DNA from: Zopfochytrium polystomum
Taxonomy: Eukaryota; Chytridiomycota; Chytridiomycetes; Chytridiales; Chytridiaceae
NCBI GenBank assembly: GCA_025765615.1
Contig: JAIVFJ010000013.1
Span: forward strand, 496,001 to 560,000
DNA length: 64,000 nucleotides
Direction of reading: 5' to 3'
Numbering within the stretch: position 1 is the stretch's first letter; each line of letters begins with the position of its first letter. The translations under genes and the position numbers were made by a program. Below the pieces are notes generated by a model that was given only the letters and a program-made list of their open reading frames with translations, was not told the origin of the DNA and made no database searches. Below are positions 27,433-37,287 of this stretch, piece after piece.

Positions 27433-27860
27433 TCCCGCCCCACCCCCACACAGCCGCCTCAGCCACCCGCGATAAGCGCAGCATCGCCGCCACCAACCGC
27501 GTTGAAAACAAAGCCAAAGCGAGGACATCAACTTACTTAATTGTATCAATAACAACAAGGGCGCAGGTGGCTTCCTCGTGCACGTGCCTCACGCCTCTCA
27601 ACAGTCCGCTGGAAGCAGCGGTTCCGCAGTGATGAGCTAAAGTACACTTAGTAATGCTGCTCCTTTTGTTTCGGATTATAAGCAAAATGATTTTTTGGAA
27701 GGCAAGAAAGGTGTATTTTTTGTAAATTATTCGTGAACACCAGTGCTTTGCCTTGTCCTTTTAACCAACCCTTCCCAGAGACAGATGGATGCCACCCTTG
27801 AGGATGGAAAGAAGACCTTGTTGATGAAAAAGTTTTGCACATTTGATCACACCAAGTTTC
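27433..27860. other. Intergenic before solo LTR
   Basis: No coding signal beyond random frames. Base composition falls from GC-rich to mixed here, marking the left edge of the repeat-rich block. Confidence 0.35.
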
Positions 27861-27865
27861 CTGAC

Positions 27866-28173
27866 TGTTATGAATCACACTCTGGAAACCTCTGGAGCCT
27901 TCGAGAACATTCCTTCATGGAACCTTGTGAAACCTTCTGGAACCTTCTTTGCTTTCCTGACTTGTCTTGTTGTCATGGGTATGATTGGTATCATTGTATT
28001 ACTAATTGCTCTTTCTGGAACTTTCTTTGAGTCTTGACAAGGAAGAATCTCAAAAGGTTTAAAAGGGGGATGGGGGACCTGTCCCATCCCTCAAGTGAAT
28101 TATTGTTTACAATACAATCATCACTCCTCTCAGTTCCTTGTCTGCCTTGTCCCGTCCTGCCATGTTCCTGACA
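27866..28173 (+). mobile_element. Solo LTR, family 1 (308 bp), with 5-bp target duplication CTGAC
   Basis: The element begins TGTTATGAATCAC and ends GTTCCTGACA, so it has TG...CA ends. The five bases before it (27861-27865, CTGAC) are repeated directly after it (28174-28178). A second copy of the same length is at 56578..56885, with its own, different duplication. A TATA-like TTTAAAAG lies about 120 bp before the end, where the second copy has TATAAAAG. No internal coding region is attached, so this is a solo LTR left by recombination. Confidence 0.9.
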
Positions 28174-28261
28174 CTGACAGACTGCATGCTCACCCTCTGA
28201 GCCCTGGACTCCAACTGTTGCTGAACTGTGAAGATGATTTGGAGATGAATGGGCCAAAAGC

Positions 28262-28728
28262 TCATCCTGAGTTTGATATAGTGAAGTAAGTGTTTGCACT
28301 TACCAATTTCCTGTTCGTCTCCAGCAAGCACCTGATGCGGATGCGTGAATCTGAGAATCCAGCGGAGCTGCTCGGCGTGCACGCCAGAGTAAGAGTTATC
28401 AATGCGGAACCGAAATCTTTCAATGTGAACAGGACTGCACCGGCCTCCATCAAGGCCATCACAATCTCCTGACGTGCCGCAAGAAGCACAGCGGTCATTC
28501 CTTCAGCAGTCTTGGCGGCGAGATCGGCTCCGTGCTGAACGAGCAGTTTGCTATTTCCACGTGGTTATTGTCGATGGAAAGGTGGAGCGGGTTTTTGTCA
28601 TTGGTTGTTCGTGGATCCACGCACGCAAAGTGCCGCAGCAGCCAATGCACCGTACGCACATCTCCCTTCACGACGGCAGTGAAGGATGGTATGGCTCCGG
28701 TCAAGAGTGGCCAGCTTTCAGACAACAT
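28262..28728 (-). pseudogene. Ankyrin-repeat gene remnant with one frameshift
   Basis: Minus-strand translation gives two ankyrin units, FTAVVKGDVRTVHWLLRHFA and KNPLHLSIDNNHVEIA. In another frame comes KLLVQHGADLAAKTAEGMTA followed by VLLAARQEIVMALMEAGAV, so one frameshift near 28548 separates them. A further minus-strand frame upstream (29263 to 28982; contains RLPDEIAG and GFTHLFMATLPTP) may be its N-terminus with an F-box-like LPDEI, but the join is not clear. The 3' end stops about 90 bp from the solo LTR. It differs in type from the LQWW family next to it. Confidence 0.6.
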
Positions 28729-29453
28729 TTTGACGACATCCAGTGGCTTGTTCCCTTTTCCCCCCTGCCTGCGTTCGACAATTTCCTCTTCCTCCTCCTA
28801 CTCCTCGAAGGAGGAAAGGTTCCGGCACGCGGGAGCAGGGGGTGGTAGTGGTGGGCGAATAGCCGGGCTCACTGGACGCCGGAGCAAACAGTCCTCCAGC
28901 TGGAGAGCAGTGAAAATCAGTGATATGCACCCTTCGACTGTGACAGGCACCAAACTCGAAGAGGAAGACTACACGGGAAGTCTATCGCAACTCTTTCGAC
29001 TTTTTCTGGGATGTAGGGTTGACCCTCTTGCGGTTGCCGTTGGCTGGCGTCGGCAATGTTGCCATGAACAAGTGGGTGAACCCTCGCATACGCAGTCGAA
29101 AAACGTGAGGAGTCGGTCCGGCGATCTCGTCCGGAAGGCGGGAGAGGGCGTCGTCGCCGCCATCGTGATTGGCGCCATTGTTTCTCGTCTGGGGACTGTC
29201 ATTGTCTCGCACATGTGACAACTTCTCCGCCGTCACAGCCTTGCCATCCTCCCCACTCTTCACCGCGCCGCAATTTCATCACTGCACAGATAATATCTGC
29301 AGTGCTGCGGCAACCGCCAGACGAAAAGTGTTTTCGCGCTTTGGTGTGGGGCCAGATGCGCAACCTTGATGAGGCAAGACACGAGAGTGGGTCCGAATGA
29401 TGCCCAGATTCAATTTTAATGAGGGAGGGTGCACAGGAAAGATAACCAACTCT
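28729..29453. other. Region between ankyrin remnant and LQWW gene
   Basis: Possible decayed 5' part of the ankyrin gene (minus frames at 28982..29263). Nothing else is supported. Confidence 0.3.
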
Positions 29454-30572
29454 TTATTCACGGACTCTCACCTCGTCACTTTTCTCATGCCACCAGTTGC
29501 AGGCCGCAGGGTGTATTCGCGTGAACTCGGTGCGGTCAATAATTCCATCGATAGCTCTCTGCGCTTCTGGCTGGCGCTCCAGCCACTGGTGAAACAGACC
29601 AGACGCCTCCCACCACTCCAAAACCTTGCGCCAGTCGGTGGAATAAAACGGAACACGATACCAGTCGGTCTCCATTCCGTTTTCCCACCACCACTGCAAG
29701 CACTCCACGCGACCCCGACGGACAGCGGCTTTGACTGAACGGTATCGAGAATATCTGAGCCGAAATCCACTCTCCTTCCACCACTGGAGCACTGCCGCTC
29801 TGCCGTTGGACACGGCTGTGTCGATCGCTGAATGATCATACAAGAATGGTAACCCGCTCTCCTTCCACCACTGTAAAACGCTGGTGTGTCCGTACCTCGA
29901 GGCTAATTGCACCGCTTTCTCGGTACACTTCAGAGGAAGCCCGCTATCCCTCCACCACTGCAGTACTTTGACGTGGCCATTTGCACTGGCTTCGTGGACG
30001 GCCTGGGGGTTGTATTTGAACTCGAGTCCGCTGTCGAGCCACCACTGCAATACGTGGACCTGGCCCGCTGCCGACGCCAAACGGACTGCACGCGCGCTGT
30101 ACTGGAGGGGGAGCCCGCTTTCCTTCCACCACTGCAGGAGATCGATTCGCCCCGACGAGCTCGCCCGTTTGATGGCAACCTTTGAGTACCAAAGTGTCAT
30201 CCCGCAGTTCCTCCACCACTGGAGGATCTCTGTCGACTTGGCGCGATCCATGGCTTTCTTGCTGTACGCCAGGCGGAGGTTGTCGAGCGGCAGATGGCGC
30301 AAAAGAAAGTCGAGGGCGGTGGTGGAGTCGATGCGATCGACTGACTGTCGATGGATCTGAAAGAGGGTGGCAGCCTGCTGTCGTGGAAGCCGGAGGAGGG
30401 TTGCGACCGTAAACGCATCGTGGGGGGAGGACAGGTAGCAGCAGATTGCAATAGCAACGGGGAAGGGCAGTCGTGGAGGGAGGTATGTGGAGGACGCGGC
30501 GGTGGTATTGAACGCGCTTGGTGCGGCGCTCGCAGCCGCCACCCTGCTCGATGGCGACGCATTGTGTGCCAT
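29454..30572 (-). CDS. LQWW-repeat protein (degenerate ankyrin-like), copy 1
   Basis: An intact single-exon gene of 372 aa. The N-terminal cap (PVAIAICCYLSSPHDAFTVA, TLLRLPRQQAATLFQIH) resembles an F-box-like helical start. Then come eight units of about 33-34 residues built on xVLQWWxxSGLxLxY-xxxAxxxASxxGH, for example DLLQWWKESGLPLQYSARAV and KVLQWWRDSGLPLKCTEKAV. The last unit (VLEWWEASGLFHQWLERQPE) leads into a C-terminal cap. The spacing and GH/AS positions suggest ankyrin-type helix pairs in which the usual LL is replaced by LQWW. Function unknown; protein binding is inferred. Two more intact members lie in this window (33425..34594, 43223..44191). Confidence 0.85.
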   Translation of the reverse strand: MAHNASPSSRVAAASAAPSAFNTTAASSTYLPPRLPFPVAIAICCYLSSPHDAFTVATLLRLPRQQAATLFQIHRQSVDRIDSTTALDFLLRHLPLDNLRLAYSKKAMDRAKSTEILQWWRNCGMTLWYSKVAIKRASSSGRIDLLQWWKESGLPLQYSARAVRLASAAGQVHVLQWWLDSGLEFKYNPQAVHEASANGHVKVLQWWRDSGLPLKCTEKAVQLASRYGHTSVLQWWKESGLPFLYDHSAIDTAVSNGRAAVLQWWKESGFRLRYSRYRSVKAAVRRGRVECLQWWWENGMETDWYRVPFYSTDWRKVLEWWEASGLFHQWLERQPEAQRAIDGIIDRTEFTRIHPAACNWWHEKSDEVRVRE

Positions 30573-31452
30573 CTTCCGGCTGCTTCGTGACTGCGCCTCC
30601 CTGGCGGGAGTTGTGATTTTTCCACTTTGCGGAACCTCGAGGTGTGTTGTATCAGCGGATTGTCGGTCGGGTCCTAATCCTGCTCGAGGCCGTGCAAAGT
30701 GTTCGCGCGAGCATTAGGGCGCTGTTGTGACTGCCTTCGTCGCGTAGGGCATCGATTTCACGTGAAAGGTGGTGGAGGTGGTCCAAGAAAAACCTGCTGT
30801 TTCTTCCCATTACCTTTCTCAATGACTGGACGCATCTACTCGGCGTGTGCGTCATTCCGCAGTTTGAGTTTGTAAAGCGAGTTCAAAGAAAGGGTGTTGG
30901 TATCCTTCAAAAAAGAAACACTTCGCCTCTTGCAAGATCATTCAGATAAGCCCCATATATCGTACAGTATTCTCGAGCAGAGCTCGCGCGAAACAGCACA
31001 CCGTGTAGGACGGGAAACGGCATCTCATAAGGTTGACGTGTGCGCTTAGGCAGCTCGGCCGGCGCGCCCTTTGCGCGTATCTCACTTTTGTAAAGGCGTT
31101 CATCCAACTTTAGCTGTCCGTATTCTCGCTTCCCGGTCACTTGCGAGCAATTTCGTCGCCGTAAGCATTTGGTGTGTAGGGACAAAGCCAAATCGCAAGA
31201 CAGCAACGAGTTCCGCGACCATCGTCGCCAGACCGGAGGCTGCCAGCCTTGTTCACACTGTAAACGAGTGTCGACAGTTGAAAGTGTGAGTGCTCCTGCT
31301 AGCTCTGCGAGAGTGGGCACGATCGTGACGTGCGTGGTCGCGGGATTTGTTTTTCTACTTATTCTCTCCATTGATTTTTCTGACAGGCACCCGCTGTACA
31401 AGGTGCCTAAATCAATCAGCCCCCCAATGAGGGCTCGCTGGTCAGGCTTTGT

Positions 31453-31524
31453 ATTGCTGTCTTTCTCAAAGAGGAGACTTGTTCGCACTGCCTGGCCCAG
31501 GCCTGCAGCACTAATCAGCCACCA
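31453..31524 (+). repeat. Duplicated 72-bp segment, copy a
   Basis: Shares GAGGAGACTTGTTC-CACTGCCTGGCCC and the following CAGC-ACT-ATCAGCCA-CAC with 31805..31877. Each copy is preceded by an AATGAGG segment. Origin unknown; probably a fragment of a dispersed element. Confidence 0.6.
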
Positions 31525-31804
31525 CGCGCAAATCAAATCAGACAGTTGACTTTTTCTTATAGAAAAATCTAAACAAAATCAGCAATGTGGGATCAGTTTG
31601 TTTGAAAGGAGGGGGTTTTTCCCATTCGACTTGATTCGCAATTTTGTAAGTCCAAGCTGTCCGACCTGAAAAATTGAATGAAACCAAATCAAACTGGAAT
31701 TGAAGACCAACCCTTGTTGGACCAGAAACAGGTGCTGTTGTCAATCAGACCCCTCCAATGAGGCCAGCCTTCCAAAAGGTTGTCATGTCTTGTATGATTT
31801 ATTG

Positions 31805-31877
31805 GTGTCTGTCTTTCTGGAAGAGGAGACTTGTTCACACTGCCTGGCCCTGGCCCTCAGCAACTGATCAGCCAACA
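31805..31877 (+). repeat. Duplicated 72-bp segment, copy b
   Basis: Second copy of the unit at 31453..31524, same orientation, about 350 bp downstream and 55 bp before tRNA-Thr. Confidence 0.6.
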
Positions 31878-31930
31878 CTTTTCCAACGCTGCTTTTATTT
31901 GTTTAAAGCCGGGGCAGCAAATCGAACAGG

Positions 31931-32024
31931 GCCTTCTTAGCTCAGCTGGCAGAGCGTATCCCTCGTAGGAGGCTACCCGGCCCTTGCAAGGATAAGGCCG
32001 TCGGTCCGATTCCGGCAGAAGGCA
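31931..32024 (+). tRNA. tRNA-Thr (CGT) with anticodon-loop intron
   Basis: Perfect acceptor stem GCCTTCT/AGAAGGC, D-arm TAGCTCAGCTGGCAGAGC, anticodon stem TATCC/GGATA, T-arm GGTCCGATTCC. The loop reads CTCGTA, then about 20 extra bases, then A, giving anticodon CGT and an intron in the canonical place. Confidence 0.9.
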
Positions 32025-32307
32025 CAGGCAGGCTTTTGTTGAGTTTCAGTTTTTTCATTTCGTGAGAGTCACAGAGCACAGCGCACCAAGCCAAATGGAA
32101 CGAGAAGAGGCAACTCTGACCAGCAGAAGTGCCTTTGGTGCTTGTCATTTATGGGTAGCAATGTTTTTTTACATGACCAGCGACTGACCTCACTACTTGG
32201 TCTCTGACCCTGCTCTGACCTTTCGAACACCCTTTTGGTCGAAGCCTCAGACGCTTACGCACGCTTTGCATAACAGGGGCTACACCCATGGCCATCACGC
32301 AGTGGGG

Positions 32308-32719
32308 TGTTTGGTGGAACTGACTGGTTAGCAGCAAGAGGCACAAGACAGACCCGAACCTATTGTGACTGTCAGTTATCTTTCTCACAATGCCCATGGG
32401 AGAGCAAGCCACTGCCAATGCGAACCTGGGCGCTGGCTTGTGCTGATGACAAATACTCCAAGTATTAAGTGGAACGGACACCCGGTGTCAACAGTTTTCC
32501 TCCTCCTCTGCTCAAGCAGATAATATAGGAGAGGTTTTTACCCTGTGCCTGTCATGCTTGCCTAGAAACTATTAGAGCATGCACATCATCATCATGTATC
32601 AATTGTTCATAATAGAGTGTTTCTCTTTCTCTCCAAGTTGGGGAGAAGGGCCACCCACAAACACACATCTCCACTTCATTCACTCCTTCCACTCACTCAC
32701 TCAGAGTAGACTGTTTACA
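32308..32719 (+). mobile_element. LTR-like repeat, family 2 (412 bp), copy A
   Basis: The ends are TGTTTGGTGGAACTG and AGACTGTTTACA (TG...CA). It matches 36810..37221 over its full 412 bp in the same orientation and 57058..57346 in its 3' two thirds. Shared blocks include CTCAAGCAGATAATATAGGA, GAGGTTTTTACCCTGTGCC and CACATCTCCACTTCATTCAC. No flanking 5-bp duplication is seen (TGGGG before, CCAGC after). No primer-binding site follows the 3' end. Confidence 0.75.
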
Positions 32720-33424
32720 CCAGCGACTCCATCTGCTTCATTAGGCCAAGAACAAAACATCCCTGCAGGCAGCACAAGCAAAAGTGGTGGTCGGACCAGC
32801 AGCGAAGACACGCCCCAAAATGAAGAAAGTGTAATCAAAGATTCAATTGCAAAGGAAACAGTATTGGTTGACATTGAGCAGTTTGAGGGATGCAGCTGGC
32901 ATCCTTGCAGAGTGTTGAGATTTGAGCCTTGGAAGCCAGCTTCCTATGTTGACAGCGACCTTGTAACTGCCACCAATGTGACTTACACTAAGTTGGGAAG
33001 GCTGAAAGGCCTAATCTGAATCCAACGAAATGAGTTAGGTGAAGGCGGTGATTCTATCTTTGCTTTCCTAGGGTTCGCCGGTGAGGACAATGTGATTAGT
33101 ATCACCCTCAATGGGCCATGCCTGCTGGGATGGTTCCTGTGAGCTGCACCCAGCATTCCCTCTCTCACATCATGTGAGGTAGAGCACCACACTCGATGGG
33201 TTCAGAAACGTGCCAGTCCCTGTCACCTTCCCAAATGATTGGCAATAAAATCGTCGCTGTTGGTTGAGTGTATACGGCACTATGGTTTTTCTGAGATCAC
33301 GCGTCGGGATCACCTCTTCTAATGAACTTCGACCCAAACAAACAGAGCATTCGCAACTTATTGTCGCGGCCGCCGGCAGGGGCCCACACAAACCCCATTC
33401 ACGGCGCGGGGGGGTGAAAGGCGT
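32720..33424. repeat. Unrecognised sequence between family-2 repeat and LQWW gene, with duplicated 135-bp segment
   Basis: Contains one copy (about 32979..33113) of a segment that recurs at 35745..35886. Both translate in plus frames to similar short peptides (GRLKGLI..NPT / GKLRGPNLNPTKK). No gag or pol motif was found. A plus frame (32579..33019) spans the repeat end and is not a convincing gene. Confidence 0.45.
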
Positions 33425-34594
33425 ATGGGCTTCAACGGGTTATCGCACAAATGTTTTCACACACCCAAACATCAGGCGTCCTTCGAAGGCCGTCTTTGTC
33501 CCACCATTGCCATGTCAGCGACCAGTATCGCGACGATCGCGATGGATCAATCCACGCCACCACCACCACGTCGACGGCCTCGACTCAACCCCATCGTCGC
33601 GACCGTTGTCTACAAATACACCGACGATCCGCGTGATCGCTTCACCATCGCCACCCTCCTTCGCCTGCCCAGGCTTCAGGCGCTGGACTTGGTAGACCTA
33701 CGGCCGTACGCTTGGATCGAGATCAGCTCGGTCAGCCTCCTGGATTTCTTGTTTCGGCATCTGCCGCAGGAGGAGCTGGAGAGTTGGAACGATCCCGGCT
33801 CCTTCGACCACGTAAAGAACGTCCAAGTCCTCCAGTGGTGGAGGGACAGAGGTCTGGAAATGCGGTACTCGGAGACGGCAATGGAGCTCGCCAGCGAAGA
33901 CGGGCGAATCGACCTTTTGCAGTGGTGGAAACTGTGTAAACTTCCACCCAAGTACAATACGGCGCCAATGGTGAGGGCATCCGAGCTGGGCTTGACCGAA
34001 GTGCTGGAATGGTGGAAAGGAAGTGGGCTCGACCTGAAGTACAGCAAAATGGCAATGATCAACGCCAGCAGACTGGGTCACATCAACGTGCTGCAATGGT
34101 GGAAGGACAGTGGCCTAACCCTCATGTACGACGAAGATGCTCTGAGGGTAGCATCATCCACTGGCTCAATTCCGGCGCTGCAGTGGTGGAAAGACAGTGG
34201 CCTTGATCTCAAGTACAATTCGGGAGCAATGGATGGAGCCAGCCAGTTTGACCGTGCTGACGCTCTCGAGTGGTGGAAGAACAGCGGCTTGGAACTTCGC
34301 TACACTGGATGGTCCATCACAAGCGCCATATATTCTTCTGCGACTAAGAGCCTCGAATGGTGGTTGGAAAGTGGATTGGACGTTGAGTGGAACCTGACGT
34401 GTTTCAACACTTCCACCAGCATAGTAGCTCTTGAGTGGTGGGCACAGAGCGGTCTTTTTGATCGTTGGCTTGCGCAGCAGCCTGACACTGGGCGAGTATT
34501 TGACAACCTGATCCAAACCTTGAAGGATGAAGGCGTCCAGCAGTGGTGGCACAGACAAGCCCAGAAATGGAGAGGACGACGTCAAAAGACCTGA
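33425..34594 (+). CDS. LQWW-repeat protein, copy 2 (between family-2 LTR-like repeats)
   Basis: An intact single-exon gene of up to 389 aa. The ATG at 33425 gives a leader unlike the other copies; ATG 33512 (MSATSIATIAMDQST) fits the family N-terminus better. The cap DDPRDRFTIATLLRLPRLQA is followed by eight LQWW units, for example VLQWWKDSGLTLMYDEDALR and DALEWWKNSGLELRYTGWSI. The terminal unit ALEWWAQSGLFDRWLAQQPD matches the cap of copy 1. It lies inside the 4.9-kb interval bounded by two 412-bp LTR-like repeats, so it may have been carried or duplicated by that element. Function unknown. Confidence 0.83.
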   Translation: MGFNGLSHKCFHTPKHQASFEGRLCPTIAMSATSIATIAMDQSTPPPPRRRPRLNPIVATVVYKYTDDPRDRFTIATLLRLPRLQALDLVDLRPYAWIEISSVSLLDFLFRHLPQEELESWNDPGSFDHVKNVQVLQWWRDRGLEMRYSETAMELASEDGRIDLLQWWKLCKLPPKYNTAPMVRASELGLTEVLEWWKGSGLDLKYSKMAMINASRLGHINVLQWWKDSGLTLMYDEDALRVASSTGSIPALQWWKDSGLDLKYNSGAMDGASQFDRADALEWWKNSGLELRYTGWSITSAIYSSATKSLEWWLESGLDVEWNLTCFNTSTSIVALEWWAQSGLFDRWLAQQPDTGRVFDNLIQTLKDEGVQQWWHRQAQKWRGRRQKT

Positions 34595-36020
34595 TTCGGT
34601 TGGACAAGAAGAGCTCGTGAGAGATGGCGAAAACAATCCCTGAATAAACTTTCGTTGTTGGTATTTGAGCCAACTTGGCCAAGGAGGCCAGCTTCCGATG
34701 TGGATGGCCGCCTTGTTGTTGGGAAGGAAGGTAGGGAGACTTCCTTGTCACTCTTTGCAGTGCTGGTAGTAATTGGTGGGAGAGGGTGTGGGCAATGAGG
34801 GTCTTATTCTTCGAGATGATTCCCTCATTCCACCTTGCGCCATTTATACTTCGGCAGAAGAGTAAGACAGCCCAAACAAGTGATGTAACAGTAAACTCAA
34901 AACAAACAAGTGGAGGATGCTCGGTTCAATTCCATTGGTCAGACAATTTCCAAGGGTGACGAGATAGGCCGTTGATTCCGAAAGACTGGCCGCAATCGAG
35001 GATGTTTGGAAAGTTGGCAAGCGACGCCAGCAAGGCCCAGCGGAAAAGAAGATTGGGCGTCAGATCCTGTCAAAGCAACACAGACAGCCAGAGTTTGGAA
35101 ACGGAAGTGGCCACGATTCTCTACTCGCACTCCTTTCGGCTACTTTTCAACACTAGTTGCTGCTGTCCCGGCAGTTCCCACTACAGACACAACCACTGTG
35201 ATTCCTGCTGTCCCTGAGCATTTCAAGTTCTGGTCAGCAAATTCCCCAGTGGGATATGAGGAATGGGAAGTCATGTATATCAGATTGCCGCCCTGAAGAT
35301 TGAACCGCATCAGCAAAAGAGGGTGCCATCGGCAGGCTCCTGAAGTCATCAGAAGAGCACCTATGACGCCAATGCAGAAATATCATCGAAGATGCTTGAT
35401 GCACCATTCAAAATTGTGATACTGTCAGCATTTTTAGCGATGGTGTTCGATAAATCGTCAATTGCCATTGATGTATCAGCTTGCATCATTGAATTTGTCT
35501 CAGGTTCCAGTTCTCTTCAGACATGTTTCAGAATGTTTCAGAAATATGTGTTTCATAGCCATGTTTGGGATCATTTCAGCCCTTCATCGTCCCCCTCCCA
35601 TCTTGCTCAGTCTAAAGCATGCGTCGCAAACGCTCAAGATGTGAGTGGTTTACAGGCAGCAAAGGCTCAACGGAACTTGAAGACAGAAAGAGGCAATAAG
35701 ATGAGTGGAGGAACAGGAATCGTTAAAGAGTCAGCGGCTGATGCGATTTACACAAAGTCAGGCAAGCTGAGAGGCCCTAATCTGAATCCAACAAAAAAGA
35801 GTTCGGTGAAGACGGTGGTGATTCTAGCTTTGCATTCCAAGGTTTCGCTGGTGAGGTCAAAGCACCTAGAATCACACTCAATTGGTTCAGAGAAATGTTG
35901 AAAAAGGGCAACTCACAGCTGCCCCAGGTCCGCAATTTTTTGAACGTGATTCTTGGTAGATGCGGCAATTCTCAATGTGCGACTTAGTTTCCTCCAACAG
36001 ATAAACAAAACATTAAATTA
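34595..36020. other. Repeat-rich intergenic
   Basis: No gene is supported. It holds the second copy of the 135-bp segment (35745..35886). The plus frame over 35392..35901 is open for 169 codons but has no domain. Confidence 0.35.
35745..35886 (+). repeat. Duplicated 135-bp segment, second copy
   Basis: Homologous to about 32979..33113, including CCTAATCTGAATCCAAC, GGTGATTCTA-CTTTGC and the following TTCGC-GGTGAGG block. The two copies are about 2.77 kb apart in the same orientation. Confidence 0.65.
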
Positions 36021-36092
36021 TGGAGGCACAGGGGATCGAACCCTGGGCATCTCGCATGCGAAGCGAGCTATCTACCACTGATATATACCCCC
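36021..36092 (-). tRNA. tRNA-Ala (CGC), copy 1
   Basis: The minus strand reads GGGGGTATATATCAGTGG... with anticodon stem CTCGC/GCGAG, loop TTCGCAT (anticodon CGC), T-arm CAGGG-TTCGATC-CCCTG and acceptor 3' strand TGCCTCC then A. The D-stem is TATC/GATA, not the usual GCTC/GAGC, and two acceptor pairs are G-T. An identical 72-base copy lies at 57431..57502. Confidence 0.8.
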
Positions 36093-36809
36093 ATTGCAGT
36101 GGAAGTTCCCGCAGTATTTATTATCAAAATTGCTGTGATACTCCATCCACAGTCTCGTTTGCAGGAGCTATGTGCGTCTTAGTTGTGACCACTATGCAGA
36201 TGAAGAGGCTGGGTGCCAGATCCGCACCTCTTGGCTGGAAGAGGGGAAGAGAGAAACACCAGGAAAATGCTTTGCACACAAATTGCAATGGAAAACAGCT
36301 TTTCTCATGAAATGGATGAGGTGTGGCTGATACACAGTTTTGAACTTCACACAGAATCGCTGGGCAAATTCCTTTCAAAATTGTCTTGCCAATCCAAGTC
36401 AAATAAGGGCAGGCAAGCTGACTAGGTAACATCGTGCTGGGACCACTCCGCTGGGTCAGGACTACTTGGGGGAGCCGCAGCTGGGACGCTCCAGGCGGAC
36501 AGCAAGCAGGCAGAGGGTGAAAAACGGCAGCTATAAATTCTTCAATTCATTCAGCAATCGGCGCACCAGGACACACAACTTCCATAAGAAGTCAGTTGGT
36601 GCTGAAAGAATTCAGTGGATTGGATGATGGACAGAGTGCTCCCTTGCAGATGGTGGTGATGAGAGTTTGAGGCTGACTTCACAAATGTGTCTGTCTTGTC
36701 CTTTGTCTTTGTACAAAACTGTTACAAAGACCATCACTTCCAAAATGCTGCAAGTCACCCTTCAACAAGGTGCCCCTGTGCACCACAGTGAAAGCTCGTA
36801 CACACTGTT
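36093..36809. other. Intergenic between tRNA-Ala and family-2 repeat
   Basis: Nothing recognisable. Only short chance frames. Confidence 0.35.
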
Positions 36810-37221
36810 TGTTAGGCGGAACTGACTGGTTAGCAGCAAGAGGCACAAGACGGACCTGAACCTATTGTGACTGTCAGTTATTGTTCTCACGATGCCCATG
36901 GGAGAGCGAGCCACCACCAATGCAGACCTGGGCGCTGGCTTGCGCTGATGACAAATACTCCGAGTATTAAGTGGAACGGAAACCCAGTGTCAACAGTTTT
37001 CCTCCTCCTCTGCTCAAGCAGATAATATAGGAGAGGTTTTTACCCTGTGCCTGTCATGCTCGCCTAGCAACTATTAGAGCGTGCATATCATCATCATGTA
37101 TCAATTGTTCATAACAGAGTTTTTTTCTTTCTCAGCAAGTTGGGGAGAAGGACCACCCACACACACACATCTCCACTTCATTCACTCCTTCCGCTCACTC
37201 ACTCAGAGTGGACTGTTTACA
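36810..37221 (+). mobile_element. LTR-like repeat, family 2 (412 bp), copy B
   Basis: Begins TGTTAGGCGGAACTGACTGG and ends GGACTGTTTACA. Full-length match to 32308..32719 with the same length and scattered substitutions. Its 3' end abuts a tRNA-Asp-like sequence that lacks the 5' half of its acceptor stem. No target duplication is visible (CTGTT before, AGTAT after). Confidence 0.75.
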
Positions 37222-37287
37222 AGTATAGTGGCTAGTATCACTCCCTGTCACGGAGTAGATCTGGGTTCAATTTCCGGACTGGGAGCA
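37222..37287 (+). pseudogene. tRNA-Asp (GTC) relic joined to the family-2 repeat
   Basis: AGTATAGTGGCTAGTATCA matches the D-arm region of tRNA-Asp. It is followed by CCTGTCACG (anticodon GTC), the T-arm GGGTTCAATTTCC and a 3' strand ending ACTGGGAG. The bases that should form the 5' acceptor strand are instead the end of the LTR-like repeat (TGTTTACA), so no acceptor stem forms. Confidence 0.7.

Larger units (their letters stand above)
30573..31930. other. Repeat-rich intergenic
   Basis: No gene is called. A 209-codon minus frame (30907..31536) has no recognisable domain and overlaps a duplicated segment. A repeated unit of about 72 bp occurs at 31453..31524 and 31805..31877 (listed separately). 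Confidence 0.35.

Noticed and set aside
30907..31536. 209-codon minus-strand open frame
   Set aside because: No recognisable domain, lies in sequence that contains a duplicated repeat unit, and composition does not resemble the neighbouring genes.
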